DNA of 49,673 bases from Niveispirillum sp. (GTDB taxonomy: Bacteria; Pseudomonadota; Alphaproteobacteria; Azospirillales; Azospirillaceae). Shown here piece by piece: positions 1-8,694 of this stretch (position 1 is its first letter; the number at the start of each line of letters is the position of its first letter). Both the position numbers and the translations under genes were made by a program. A model generated the notes under the pieces. The model did not search any database. It worked only from the letters and a program-made list of their open reading frames with translations, and had not been told where the DNA came from. Location: NCBI RefSeq assembly GCF_017996735.1, contig NZ_JAGOGJ010000041.1:1-49673 (forward strand). The letters run 5' to 3'.

Positions 1-938
1 CAGGCGCATTGATCGACCCAGGCCTGGGTGCCCTCGATCATCAGGGCGATATTGGCCAGCTTCACGCGGATGGTCTGGTGGTCGACCAGCCTTTTGCCAA
101 ACGTCTCCCGCACCAATGCCCATTCGGCCGCCTCCTTCAGGCAGACGCGGGAATGGGCACAGCATTGCATGGCCATCAGCAGGCGTTCATCGTTGAAATT
201 GCGCACGATACGCTGGAAGCCCTGGTTCTCCGGCCCGATCAGGTTTTCAACCGGCACCTCGACATTGTCGAAATAAAGCGTGGCCGTGTCGGAACAGCGC
301 CAGCCCATCTTGTCCAGCCTGGTCCGGGCAAAGCCCGGCATGTCGGCTTCCAGCAGCAGAAGCGAGATGCCGCCCATGCCGGGACCACCGGTGCGTACCG
401 CCGTCATGAAATAATCGGCCCGCATGCCGGATGTGATGAAGGTCTTCGACCCGTTCACGACATAGCGGTCGCCCACCCGTTTGGCCGTCGTCTTAAGGTT
501 GGCGACGTCCGATCCGCCCGACGGCTCGCTGATGGCCAGCGCGATCAGCTTGTCTCCCGCCAGCACGGCCGGGGCGACCCGGCGTTTCATCTCTTCCGAT
601 CCCAGTTGCAGGACCGGCAGCAGCGCCATGGAATGGGTCATCAGGGACGCGTGCAGGCCGCCGGCGCCGGTCTTGGCCAGTTCTTCGGCCTGGGTGAAGG
701 TGTGGAAGATGTCGAACCCCTCCGACAATCCGCCATATTCCTCCGGAAAACCCAGGCCCAGGATGCCGGCGGCCGCCGCCTTGCGGTGCAGGTCGCGGGG
801 CAACTCGCCCTCGGCCTCCCACCGGTCGATATGCGGCGTGACCTCGCGCTCCACGAACCGGGCCACGGATCGGGCCACCGCGTCATGGGTTTCATCATAG
901 AAGGGCGAACGCGCCCTCCAATCATCAAAGGAGAGCAT
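1..938 (-). CDS. Acyl-CoA dehydrogenase, C-terminus cut by window edge
   Basis: FAD-dependent acyl-CoA dehydrogenase that would introduce a 2,3-double bond into an acyl-CoA. About 312 codons are visible from an ATG at 938; the remainder lies beyond base 1, so the catalytic Glu region near the C-terminus cannot be checked. Seen: an N-terminal helical start (MLSFDDWRARSPFYDE), the substrate/FAD loop ALAISEPSGGSDVANLKTTA, then GDRYVVNGSKTFITSG and the GWRCSDTATLYFDNVEVP stretch, all family hallmarks. It is the last visible gene of the monooxygenase operon, 10 bases after the esterase stop codon, so it probably feeds the acid made by the upstream enzymes into beta-oxidation. Family assignment is secure; the substrate is unknown. 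Confidence 0.9.
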   Translation of the reverse strand, partial: MLSFDDWRARSPFYDETHDAVARSVARFVEREVTPHIDRWEAEGELPRDLHRKAAAAGILGLGFPEEYGGLSEGFDIFHTFTQAEELAKTGAGGLHASLMTHSMALLPVLQLGSEEMKRRVAPAVLAGDKLIALAISEPSGGSDVANLKTTAKRVGDRYVVNGSKTFITSGMRADYFMTAVRTGGPGMGGISLLLLEADMPGFARTRLDKMGWRCSDTATLYFDNVEVPVENLIGPENQGFQRIVRNFNDERLLMAMQCCAHSRVCLKEAAEWALVRETFGKRLVDHQTIRVKLANIALMIEGTQAWVDQCA

Positions 939-948
939 GGGGAGGTCC

Positions 949-1869
949 TCAGCGTAGGGCGTTGCGCAAGTAACCCGCCACATCCGCGATGGCGGTGCCC
1001 GCGGCGGCGATGGCGGCGCCCATGAACAGGAAGCCGTGGAACTGGTTCGGATAGGGCACATGGGTGACAGAGCCGCCTGCCTGCGCCAGAGCGGCGGCAT
1101 AGGCCCGGCCTTCGTCGCGCAGCGGGTCGAAGCCGCAGGTGATGATATAGGCCGGGGGCAGGCCGGCATGGCTGGCGGCCAGCAGCGGGGAGACGCGCCA
1201 ATCCATGACATCGCCGGCGTAAAGATCGCGGAACCAGCGCATCATACCGGCCGTCAGCAGCCCATCCGCGTCGGGGATGGCGTAGGATGCCGTCTGCATG
1301 CGCAGGTCGGTGACGGGGTAGAGCAGCATCTGCGCCCGCAGGACCGGTTCCCCGTCCCCGTCCCGCAGGATCAGGCATGTGGATGCCGCCAGATTGCCGC
1401 CGGCACTGTCGCCGCCGATGGACAGCCGGGTCGGATCGATCCCCAGCCTTGCCGCCTGTTCGACCACCTGCCGCACCGCCATCAGGCTGTCTTCCAACCC
1501 GGCGGGGAAGGGGTGTTCCGGGGCCAGCCGGTAATCGACGGCGACGACGGCGATACCGGCCGTGGCGGCGATTTCCGCACAGAAGGAATGGCATCCGTCC
1601 AGGTCACCCAACACCCAGCCGCCGCCATGCAGGTGGATGTAAGCCGGCAGGATCGCCGCATCTTCCGCCTCCACCGGGCGGTACAGCCGCGCGGGCACGC
1701 CGCCCAGGTCGATGGCCCGCATCCGGTGGGGTACCGGCGGGGGCTGCAGCATCGCCGCCATGGCCTGCACGGCGGCGCGAGCCTCGGCGACCGGCATGGT
1801 GTCCAGCGGGGGTGCGCCCATGGATGCCGCCATGTCCAGCAGGCGGCGGGCGTCAGGGTCCAATGCCAT
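949..1869 (-). CDS. HSL-family (type IV) alpha/beta-hydrolase, esterase
   Basis: Carboxylesterase of the hormone-sensitive-lipase group, 306 aa, no signal peptide, so cytoplasmic. Seen: oxyanion-hole motif HGGGW, nucleophile motif GDSAGG, an acid-bearing GFDPLRDEG segment and NQFHGFLF carrying the catalytic His. This gives the full Ser-Asp-His triad in the expected order. It lies 3 bases downstream of the PQQ alcohol dehydrogenase in the operon headed by a Baeyer-Villiger-type monooxygenase. That context suggests it hydrolyses the ester made from a ketone, releasing an alcohol and an acid (inference). The family is certain; substrate size and chain length cannot be inferred. Confidence 0.92.
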   Translation of the reverse strand: MALDPDARRLLDMAASMGAPPLDTMPVAEARAAVQAMAAMLQPPPVPHRMRAIDLGGVPARLYRPVEAEDAAILPAYIHLHGGGWVLGDLDGCHSFCAEIAATAGIAVVAVDYRLAPEHPFPAGLEDSLMAVRQVVEQAARLGIDPTRLSIGGDSAGGNLAASTCLILRDGDGEPVLRAQMLLYPVTDLRMQTASYAIPDADGLLTAGMMRWFRDLYAGDVMDWRVSPLLAASHAGLPPAYIITCGFDPLRDEGRAYAAALAQAGGSVTHVPYPNQFHGFLFMGAAIAAAGTAIADVAGYLRNALR

Positions 1870-1872
1870 GGC

Positions 1873-3963
1873 TTAGGGCTCCTTGGCTTCGCGGCGCAGG
1901 TGCGCGGCCTCGTCCGCGACATAGGCGCGGATGGTTTCGGCGTCCTGAGCGGTCAGGAACGGACGGAAACTGATCATGCCCCGGTCCTGGAAGGCGCCTT
2001 CGATGACCACCTGTTGCCACGCCTCGGCACTCTCCAGCACCAGTGACCGGCGCAGGTCGGGCAGAATGCCGCCCGACAGGGTGCCCATCCCGTGGCATCC
2101 GCCGCAATTATCGGCATAGAGGATGCGACCCTGCTCGATACGCTCGGCGGGGGCCGGCACGCTGGCATTGCTGGGCGGTGCCACAATTGTGTCCAGCGGC
2201 GGTAACGCGGCGGCGCCATCCAGGGCAAAGGCCAGGATGCGGCCATTGGGTCGGGCCTGCGGTCCCTGGAAACTGGGAAGGGCCAGGGGCACGGCGCCAC
2301 CCGTGCCGGCCAGTACGGCGATGAACTGCCTGCCATTGACGCTGTAGCTGACGGGCCCGGCCATTACGCTCGTCTGCGCCGCAAAGCTCCACAGTTCCGT
2401 GCCGTTGCCTGCATCATAGGCCCTGAATCTGCCGTCGAACGTCCCCTGGAACACCAGCCCGCCGCCCGTGGCCAGCGCTCCGCCGTTCCAGGCCATGCCA
2501 TGGTCGGCCCGCCAGACCTCCTTCTGTGTCACGGGGTCCCAGGCGGACAGCCAGCCCTGCAAACTGTCCTGCATGGCCTTGCGCCCATCGGCATCGCGCG
2601 GGATGGGCACGCGCATCAGGTCGTAACCCAGGTTCCAGCGACCCTTGCGATAGGTGAAGGCCTTGTCGCGGTGGTAATAGCCGGGGATCAGTTGCACGGG
2701 GATATAGACAAGACCCGTTTGCGGACTGAAGGCCATGGGGTGCCAGCTATGGGCACCGGCCGATCCCACCGTGGCCACGAACGGTTTTTCCAGATAGCGC
2801 GCCTCCGCCACGATGGCGGGCCGTCCCGTCGTCAGGTCGATATGCGTGGCCCAGTTGGTGGGCGCGTATTTCTCCGCCGACAGGGTCTTTCCCGTCTGCC
2901 GGTCGATGACATAGAAAAAGCCGTTCTTGGGTGCGTGCAGGATCACCTTGCGCTGCCTGCCCCCGACGGGCAGATCGGCCAACATGATCTGTTGGGAAGC
3001 GGTGTAATCCCAGCTTTCGCCCGGCACCTCCTGATAATGCCACCTGTACGCACCGGTGTCGGGGTCCAGCGCCACGATGGAGGACAGGAACAGGTTGTCG
3101 CCCTTGCCCTCGGACCGGATGACATGGTTCAGCGGAGAGCCGTTGCCCACGCCAATATAAAGCTGGTCCAGATCGGGGTCATAGACGATGGCGTCCCAGA
3201 CGGTGCCGCCGCCCCCGCCATATTTCTTCCAGTAATCCTCCCCGCTCCAGGTCGGGCGGCCCAGCGTTTCCAGGATGGCATCGGATGCGGCCCCATCCTT
3301 GCGGGCCGGGTCGCCAGGAACGGTGTAGAAGCGCCAGACCAGCTTGCCGGTCGCGCTATCATAGGCGCTGACATAGCCGCGCACGCCGTATTCAGCCCCG
3401 CCATTGCCGATGAACACCTTGCCCTTGGCCACACGCGGGGCGCCGGTGATGGTATAGGGCTGGTTCGGATCGGTGGTCTGCACCGACCAGAGCAGCGTGC
3501 CGGTGCGCGCGTCCAGCGCCTGCAGCCGCCCATCCAGGGTGCCCAGGAACAGTTTGCCATCGGCAAAGGCCGGGCCACGGTTGACCACGTCGCAGCAGCC
3601 ATTGAAGGCGGCGCGGCCCGGCACCTGCGGGTCATGCGACCAGAGCGGCTTGCCCGTGGCGGCGTCCACGGCCACGACCTTGCTCCAGGCCGTGGTCGTG
3701 TACAGCACCCCGTCCACGATCAGCGGCGTGCCTTCCTGTCCCCGGTTGGTATCCAGATCGTGATACCAGGCCAGTCTCAGGCGGCCGATGCTGGCCGGAT
3801 TGATCTGGTCCAGCGGGGAAAAGCGCTGTTCGCCATAGGTGCGGCCGTGGCTCAGCCAGTTCTGCGGTTCCGCCTCGGCATTCCGGATGCGGTCATTGGC
3901 GATGGCGGGGGCGGCGGCCAGCAGGGTGCCTGCCAGCAGCAGGGCGGAGAGGCGTTTAAGCAT
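1873..3963 (-). CDS. PQQ-dependent quinohaemoprotein alcohol dehydrogenase (type II)
   Basis: Periplasmic alcohol dehydrogenase of 696 aa passing electrons from PQQ to its own C-terminal haem c. The start at 3963 is chosen because MLKRLSALLLAGTLLAAAPA is a clean Sec signal peptide and overlaps the upstream stop by 8 bases. Seen: the adjacent Cys-Cys pair at residues 123-124 (vicinal disulphide of this family), repeated beta-propeller blades (for example TGKLVWRF), the catalytic Asp in WDYTAS at 319, haem motif CGGCH at 620-624 and a likely axial Met at 663. The residue two after the catalytic Asp is Thr321, not Asp, which fits the calcium rather than the lanthanide type. PQQ synthesis genes are not in the window. 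In context it oxidises an alcohol released by the neighbouring esterase. Confidence 0.93.
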   Translation of the reverse strand: MLKRLSALLLAGTLLAAAPAIANDRIRNAEAEPQNWLSHGRTYGEQRFSPLDQINPASIGRLRLAWYHDLDTNRGQEGTPLIVDGVLYTTTAWSKVVAVDAATGKPLWSHDPQVPGRAAFNGCCDVVNRGPAFADGKLFLGTLDGRLQALDARTGTLLWSVQTTDPNQPYTITGAPRVAKGKVFIGNGGAEYGVRGYVSAYDSATGKLVWRFYTVPGDPARKDGAASDAILETLGRPTWSGEDYWKKYGGGGGTVWDAIVYDPDLDQLYIGVGNGSPLNHVIRSEGKGDNLFLSSIVALDPDTGAYRWHYQEVPGESWDYTASQQIMLADLPVGGRQRKVILHAPKNGFFYVIDRQTGKTLSAEKYAPTNWATHIDLTTGRPAIVAEARYLEKPFVATVGSAGAHSWHPMAFSPQTGLVYIPVQLIPGYYHRDKAFTYRKGRWNLGYDLMRVPIPRDADGRKAMQDSLQGWLSAWDPVTQKEVWRADHGMAWNGGALATGGGLVFQGTFDGRFRAYDAGNGTELWSFAAQTSVMAGPVSYSVNGRQFIAVLAGTGGAVPLALPSFQGPQARPNGRILAFALDGAAALPPLDTIVAPPSNASVPAPAERIEQGRILYADNCGGCHGMGTLSGGILPDLRRSLVLESAEAWQQVVIEGAFQDRGMISFRPFLTAQDAETIRAYVADEAAHLRREAKEP

Positions 3964-5455
3964 GGAGTTGCACATAGACGGATTTGGTTTCCAGGAACGC
4001 ATTCATCCCCTCCATCCCCATCTCCCGGCCCCAGCCGGATTCCTTGAAGCCACCGAACGGCATGGTCGGATGCATCACGCCATAACAATTGACCCAGACA
4101 TTGCCGGCCTCGATCCGGTCGGCCAGCCGGTGGGCATTGTTGACGTTACTGGTGAAGATGCCGGCGCCCAGGCCGTAGCGGGTGTCGTTGGCGGCACGAG
4201 CCACCTCGTCCAGCGTGTCGAAGGGGGTGGCGACCAGGACGGGACCGAAAATCTCCTCCCGCACGATGCGCATGTCGGCCCGCACATTGGCGAACAGGGT
4301 CGGTTCCAGGAAATAGCCGCCCCTGTCCGGCACACCGCCGCCGGCCAGGATTTCCGCCCCCTGGGCGCGGCCATTGTCGATATAGGACTGAACCCGCTCC
4401 CGCTGCCTGGCGGAGATCAGGGGGCCGATGGCCGTATCGGGGTCCAGGCCGGAGCCGACCTTCAGGGCCTTGATGATGTCGGCGATGCCGGATACCACCT
4501 TGTCGAAGCACCGGCGCTGCACGAACAGGCGTGAACCCGCGAAGCAGACCTGGCCGCTATTGGCGAAAATGGCCATGGCGGCGCCGGGAATGGCGCGGTC
4601 CATGTCGGCATCATCCAGGATGATGCAGGGCGACTTGCCACCCAGTTCCAGGGTCACGCGCTTCAGGTTGCCGGCCGACGCCGCCACGATCCGCCGGCCC
4701 ACCTCGGTCGATCCCGTGAAGGAAATCTTGTCGACGCCCGGATGGTCGGCCAGGGCGGCACCGACAACCGTGCCCGGACCATTGACGATGTTCAGGACGC
4801 CTGCCGGCACCCCCGCTTCCAGCGCCAGTTCGCCGAGGCGCAGGGCCGTCAGGGGTGTGTTTTCCGCCGGCTTCACCACAAGACAGCAGCCGGCGGCCAG
4901 CGCCGGTGCAACCTTGATGACGAAACTGCCGATAGGGCCGTTCCATGGCAGGATCAGGCCGGCCACGCCCACCGGCTGTCGCACCGTGTAGGCATGCATG
5001 CTGTTGCCGCCCCCCGAGACTGCGCCCGACGCGTTCTGGCCGATGATATTGCCGGTCAGCCCGGCATAATGGCGCAGCCAGGCGGCACTGGCCCCGATGG
5101 CCCATTGCGCGAAGGCCAGCGGCATGCCGTTATTGCGCACCTCCAGCCAGGCCAGTTCGTCGGCGTGCGCTTCCAGCAGTTCCGCGTAACGCCAGAGGAT
5201 ACGGGCGCGGGCATCGCTGGTCAGGCCGCGCCATGCGGCCATCTCATGCGCCTTGCGCGCGGCGGCGACGGCCCGGTCGATATCGGTGGCATCGCCATCG
5301 GGCGCCTGCGCGATGATTTCCCCCGTCGCGGGGTCCTGCACGTCGAAGCGGCGGCCGGATGCCGGCTCCACCCATTCCCCGCAGATCAGATGCCGATGCT
5401 GTTTCTCAAGGAAACGATGCCCCGCCTCGGGCGCGATGCTGGTGGGCATGTTCAT
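3956..5455 (-). CDS. NAD(P)-dependent aldehyde dehydrogenase
   Basis: Aldehyde dehydrogenase superfamily enzyme, 499 aa, oxidising an aldehyde to a carboxylic acid in the cytoplasm. Seen: PWNGP with the oxyanion Asn at 172, cofactor-binding FTGSTEVG near 246-253, general base Glu270 in TLELGGKSP, nucleophile Cys304 in GQVCFAGSR, and EEIFGPV followed by PFGGFKESGWGRE near the C-terminus. Its ATG at 5455 overlaps the monooxygenase stop codon as ATGA, and its own stop overlaps the PQQ dehydrogenase start, so the genes are translationally coupled. An open frame continues upstream of this start but belongs to another reading frame of the monooxygenase gene. Role: the step after alcohol oxidation in the same operon. 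Confidence 0.95.
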   Translation of the reverse strand: MNMPTSIAPEAGHRFLEKQHRHLICGEWVEPASGRRFDVQDPATGEIIAQAPDGDATDIDRAVAAARKAHEMAAWRGLTSDARARILWRYAELLEAHADELAWLEVRNNGMPLAFAQWAIGASAAWLRHYAGLTGNIIGQNASGAVSGGGNSMHAYTVRQPVGVAGLILPWNGPIGSFVIKVAPALAAGCCLVVKPAENTPLTALRLGELALEAGVPAGVLNIVNGPGTVVGAALADHPGVDKISFTGSTEVGRRIVAASAGNLKRVTLELGGKSPCIILDDADMDRAIPGAAMAIFANSGQVCFAGSRLFVQRRCFDKVVSGIADIIKALKVGSGLDPDTAIGPLISARQRERVQSYIDNGRAQGAEILAGGGVPDRGGYFLEPTLFANVRADMRIVREEIFGPVLVATPFDTLDEVARAANDTRYGLGAGIFTSNVNNAHRLADRIEAGNVWVNCYGVMHPTMPFGGFKESGWGREMGMEGMNAFLETKSVYVQLHA

Positions 5456-7137
5456 GCAACGGCCTCCCGGTTGGTGTCGGCAGGTAGCAGGGCGAAACCC
5501 CTGTAACCATCGGCCGCCACCTTGTCGCAGATGTCGCGATAGGCGCCGACGCCGCCCACATAGATCATGAAGACATTGGGCTTGCCGGGGATATTGGCCC
5601 CGACATACCAGGATTTCGCCGTGGGGATCAGGGTGGCGTTGGCCACCTCGCCCACATGGCGGACCCATTCCTCTTCGGCGGCCTCCGTGGGTTCGATGCC
5701 GGCAAGGCACCGCTGACGTAGATGGTCCAGGCAATCGCCGATCCATTCGACATGTTGTTCGATGGAGATGACGACATTGCTGAAAACCGATGGGCTGCCG
5801 GGTCCGGTGATGGTGAACAGGTTGGGGAAACCCGCCATGCCCAGGCCCAGATAGGTGCGGGGTCCGCTCTCCCATTTCTGCTTCAGGCTGAGACCATCCC
5901 GCCCCCGGATATCCATGGAGAGCAAGGCGCCGGTCATGGCATCGAAGCCGGTGGCGAAAATGATGATATCGAGATCGACATCGCCCTTGCCGGTCCGGAT
6001 GCCTGTTTCCGTCACCTCGATGATCGGGTCGGTGCCGTGGTCCAGCAGGGTGACGGTGGGGCGGTTGTAGGTGGCGTAATAGTCGGTATCGACGCAGATA
6101 CGCTTGGCCCCGATGGCATAGGAGGTAGGGCACAATTTCTCCGCCACCGTGCGGTCGCGGACGATCTGGCGGATCTTGGTGCGGATGAATTCCGCTGCAA
6201 TTTCATTGGCGTGCTTGTCGAACACCTGATCGGCAAAGGTGAACATGAACCAGGCGCCGCCACGCTGCCAGCGCCGCTCCAGTTCCGCCTGCTGTTCTTC
6301 TGTCGTCATCTGGGCAGCGGTCAGGGGTGGCGGCAGGGGTTCTTCCCCCGGAATGCGCAGATCGCTGTTGCCATGGATCAGACCAGCGCGAAGCTGACGG
6401 GTCAGTTCGGGAAAATGGTCCTTCACCGCCGCGCGGTAATGATCGGATAGCAGGGCATTGCGGGCCGGCACGCTGTAGGCCGGGGTGCGCTGGAAGACGA
6501 AAGTATGGCCGGCCTGGGCCGCGACCACGGGAATGATCTGAATGCCTGTGGAGCCAGTGCCGATGATGCCTACCCGTTTGTCTTTGAAATCGACGGGCTG
6601 TCCGGGCCAGTTGGCCGACTGGATCACCTGTCCCTTGAACCGGTCGATGCCCGGAATGTCGGGCAGGCGGCTGGCCGACAGGCATCCTGTGGCGGCGATG
6701 CAGAAACGGGCCGTCACCGTCCGTCCCTGATCGGTGGTCACCCGCCACAGATTGGCGCCCTCATCATAATGGGCGGCCGTGACGCGGGTGTTGAGACGGA
6801 TGTCGCGGCGCAGATCCAGCCGGTCGGCGGCGAAGCGGATATAATCCAGGATTTCTGGCTGAGTGGCGAACCGTTCCGACCAGTTCCATTCCGCTGTGAT
6901 CTCAGGAGAGAAGGAATAACAATAGGCGACGCTTTCCACGTCGCAGCGCGCGCCCGGATAGCGGTTCCAGTACCAGGTACCGCCGACATCGGGTGCTGCC
7001 TCTAACACATGCGCCCGCAGGCCCGACTGGCGCAGCCGGTGCAGCATGTAGAGGCCCGCGAAGCCGGCGCCGATGATGATCGCATCCAGGATGGTGCCAT
7101 CCGGGGCGGACGGAGTCCGGGCATTGCCGACCGTCAT
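5452..7137 (-). CDS. Baeyer-Villiger-type flavin monooxygenase with altered fingerprint
   Basis: FAD/NADPH class B monooxygenase, 561 aa, expected to insert oxygen next to a ketone carbonyl, giving an ester or lactone. Seen: FAD motif GAGFAG (23-28), the BVMO motif GGTWYWNRYPG (52-62) followed by RCD, second nucleotide motif GTGSTG (193-198), GAKR with Arg346 in the place of the catalytic Arg, and DIIIFATG (390-397). The diagnostic FxGxxxHxxxW motif reads FKGQVIQSANWP, so the usual His is Gln173. It has a strong ribosome site (AGGGAGGAAGAC before ATG 7137) and heads the operon with aldehyde and alcohol dehydrogenases and an esterase, exactly the enzymes needed downstream of ketone oxidation. 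True BVMO activity versus another class B reaction is not proven. Confidence 0.9.
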   Translation of the reverse strand: MTVGNARTPSAPDGTILDAIIIGAGFAGLYMLHRLRQSGLRAHVLEAAPDVGGTWYWNRYPGARCDVESVAYCYSFSPEITAEWNWSERFATQPEILDYIRFAADRLDLRRDIRLNTRVTAAHYDEGANLWRVTTDQGRTVTARFCIAATGCLSASRLPDIPGIDRFKGQVIQSANWPGQPVDFKDKRVGIIGTGSTGIQIIPVVAAQAGHTFVFQRTPAYSVPARNALLSDHYRAAVKDHFPELTRQLRAGLIHGNSDLRIPGEEPLPPPLTAAQMTTEEQQAELERRWQRGGAWFMFTFADQVFDKHANEIAAEFIRTKIRQIVRDRTVAEKLCPTSYAIGAKRICVDTDYYATYNRPTVTLLDHGTDPIIEVTETGIRTGKGDVDLDIIIFATGFDAMTGALLSMDIRGRDGLSLKQKWESGPRTYLGLGMAGFPNLFTITGPGSPSVFSNVVISIEQHVEWIGDCLDHLRQRCLAGIEPTEAAEEEWVRHVGEVANATLIPTAKSWYVGANIPGKPNVFMIYVGGVGAYRDICDKVAADGYRGFALLPADTNREAVA

Positions 7138-7193
7138 GTCTTCCTCCCTGTTGCTTGGTTTTTATTGATCATGGGGCCGGAGGCGGTACAGGG

Positions 7194-7213
7194 CGCCTGT
7201 CCGGCGATAGGGT
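7194..7213. promoter_or_regulatory. Degenerate copy of shared palindromic operator-like motif (site 1)
   Basis: The 16-base core at 7196-7211 (cctgtccggcgatagg) matches the perfect palindrome upstream of the LuxR-family gene at 12 of 16 positions, with one intact half gatagggt. It lies about 60-75 bases upstream of the monooxygenase ATG. The flanking 7138-7212 stretch is the only gap separating that operon from the thiolase-like gene before it. Function is inferred from position and similarity only. Confidence 0.4.
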
Positions 7214-8694
7214 CAGCCGCCCCGCACCCAGCGTTGACGCCCGTCTGCCATAGGCTGTGCTTGGCCCGCGCTGCCCACCGGGTCGGCCCTGGTCAACCAG
7301 TCCAGCACCCCAAGGTCGTCGCCCGGCACGGCGGCCAGGAAACGGGCGCCCTCGGGCGTGCGGGCGACGATGGTGGCGCCAAGCGGCTTCCCCTCGCGCC
7401 CAAAGGGCATGGTGAAACTCTCCACTGTCCCGGGCCCCGTATAATCGTCGAGCAGTGTCGGGATAGGGCCGCGCAGCGTATCTGCCGTGGCCTGTACGTT
7501 GAAATCCTGGGGGAAGGGATTGATGGCCGGGGCCGTGCTGGTCAGTGCGATGGTATGGTTGTGCGTGGCATAGCCGCCATTGGCCACGATCAGGCCGTTG
7601 CCCGGTGCCGCGCGCAGCTTTTCCGCCATTGCCGCCGCCGCATGGGTCATGCAATTGCCGATGGGACCGCCCCCGAAGGTCAGGCCGCCATAGACGCTGG
7701 CGGGACGGTCTGCGGGCCAGCCCAGACGCCGCCGCGCCATCTTGGGCACACAGGGAAAGCAGCTATAGAGTTCAACATGATCCAGCAGGCCGGTGACCAG
7801 CCCGTTCAGGGCCAGGGCACGGTCGATGCTGGCGTTCAGGCTGGCCGATCCCGTGAACCCGTCGCGGCGCAGGAAATCCGCCGGCTCATGCGCGGCCGCC
7901 CCCGGTCCGACAAAGACCAGACGCTCTGTCGGGATACCCAGGGCCAGGGCCGTTTCCTGGCTGGCCAGGATCAGGGCGGCCCCCTGGTTGACGGCACTGT
8001 TGGCCACCATCAGCTTGGTGTAGGGAAAGCTGATCATGCGGTTGGCCAGCCCCTCGGCCAGGATATCGTGCGGGGTCAGGGGTGTACACAGCCAGGCATA
8101 TGGGTTGTCCGCCGCCGTCCGCGACAGGCCGGACCAGATCAGGGCCGTCTCATCCTGTGCTTCGGCCAGTGTCTGGCCCCAGGCGGCGCGGGTGGCGTTC
8201 TCATACAGGGGATAGACATCGGCGGGCGTCACAAGACCATAGCGCCAGGCCAGTTTCGTGGCCCCGGCTTCGGCCGCTGCGGCCAGGGCATTGGCCATGC
8301 CCCCACCGGCAGCGCGCTTGGCGGCGGTGCGCAGAGCTTCACCGCCGGTGATGGCGGCCAATCGCACCTCGCCTCGTCCGATGGCGTTGGCGGCCCGGTT
8401 CAGCAGTTCCACCGGCCCATGACCGCTGGCGTCCTCGGTCAGCCGGACATGGGCGGGACGCGACGGCAGGTTCCGCGTCACGGTTTCATCGATGGCGGGA
8501 TCGGGACAGGAAATCTGGTTTTCGATGCCCAGCCAGTCCAAACGGCCCAGCAGCGGTACACCGGCATCGCGTTCTGCGATGGCCAGGGCCGCCAGCATCA
8601 GGCTGGCGGAATCCAATCCCGGTTCGTCGGCAGACGGCCGGTCATTGATCTGGCCGATGCCGATGATGACGGGCAGCAACTCCTGCCGGTTCAT
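7213..8694 (-). CDS. Thiolase-like protein (TLP1 type) lacking thiolase catalytic residues
   Basis: Thiolase-fold protein, 493 aa, longer than a normal thiolase (about 400 aa), with an extra C-terminal segment ending in FLAAVPGDDLGVLDW. This resembles the thiolase-like type 1 group with an additional C-terminal domain. Where thiolases have the nucleophile motif CASG the sequence reads EDASGHGPVELLNRAAN; the GHPxGATG motif is replaced by GGGPIGNCM; and the second Cys region reads VANGGYATHNH. All three catalytic residues therefore appear lost. The start is set at ATG 8694, which overlaps the hydratase stop as ATGA and has a GGAG upstream; an in-frame GTG lies 9 bases earlier. It is last in an acyl-CoA operon. 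It may bind an acyl-CoA or act as a partner or structural subunit; function unknown. Confidence 0.8.
   Translation of the reverse strand: MNRQELLPVIIGIGQINDRPSADEPGLDSASLMLAALAIAERDAGVPLLGRLDWLGIENQISCPDPAIDETVTRNLPSRPAHVRLTEDASGHGPVELLNRAANAIGRGEVRLAAITGGEALRTAAKRAAGGGMANALAAAAEAGATKLAWRYGLVTPADVYPLYENATRAAWGQTLAEAQDETALIWSGLSRTAADNPYAWLCTPLTPHDILAEGLANRMISFPYTKLMVANSAVNQGAALILASQETALALGIPTERLVFVGPGAAAHEPADFLRRDGFTGSASLNASIDRALALNGLVTGLLDHVELYSCFPCVPKMARRRLGWPADRPASVYGGLTFGGGPIGNCMTHAAAAMAEKLRAAPGNGLIVANGGYATHNHTIALTSTAPAINPFPQDFNVQATADTLRGPIPTLLDDYTGPGTVESFTMPFGREGKPLGATIVARTPEGARFLAAVPGDDLGVLDWLTRADPVGSAGQAQPMADGRQRWVRGG

Noticed and set aside
3006..3012. Lanthanide-dependent type of PQQ dehydrogenase
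   Set aside because: The second Asp needed two residues after the catalytic Asp is Thr321, so the calcium type is more likely.
2500..4047. Long open frame antisense to the PQQ dehydrogenase, and similar antisense frames at 7009-8814, 28347-30578 and 20757-21938
   Set aside because: They mirror GC-biased codon positions of confirmed genes, have no recognisable domain and no ribosome sites.
5456..6133. Upstream extension of the aldehyde dehydrogenase frame, giving a 725-residue fusion
   Set aside because: The extra part is an alternative frame of the monooxygenase gene, and the ATGA start at 5455 gives a normal-length enzyme.
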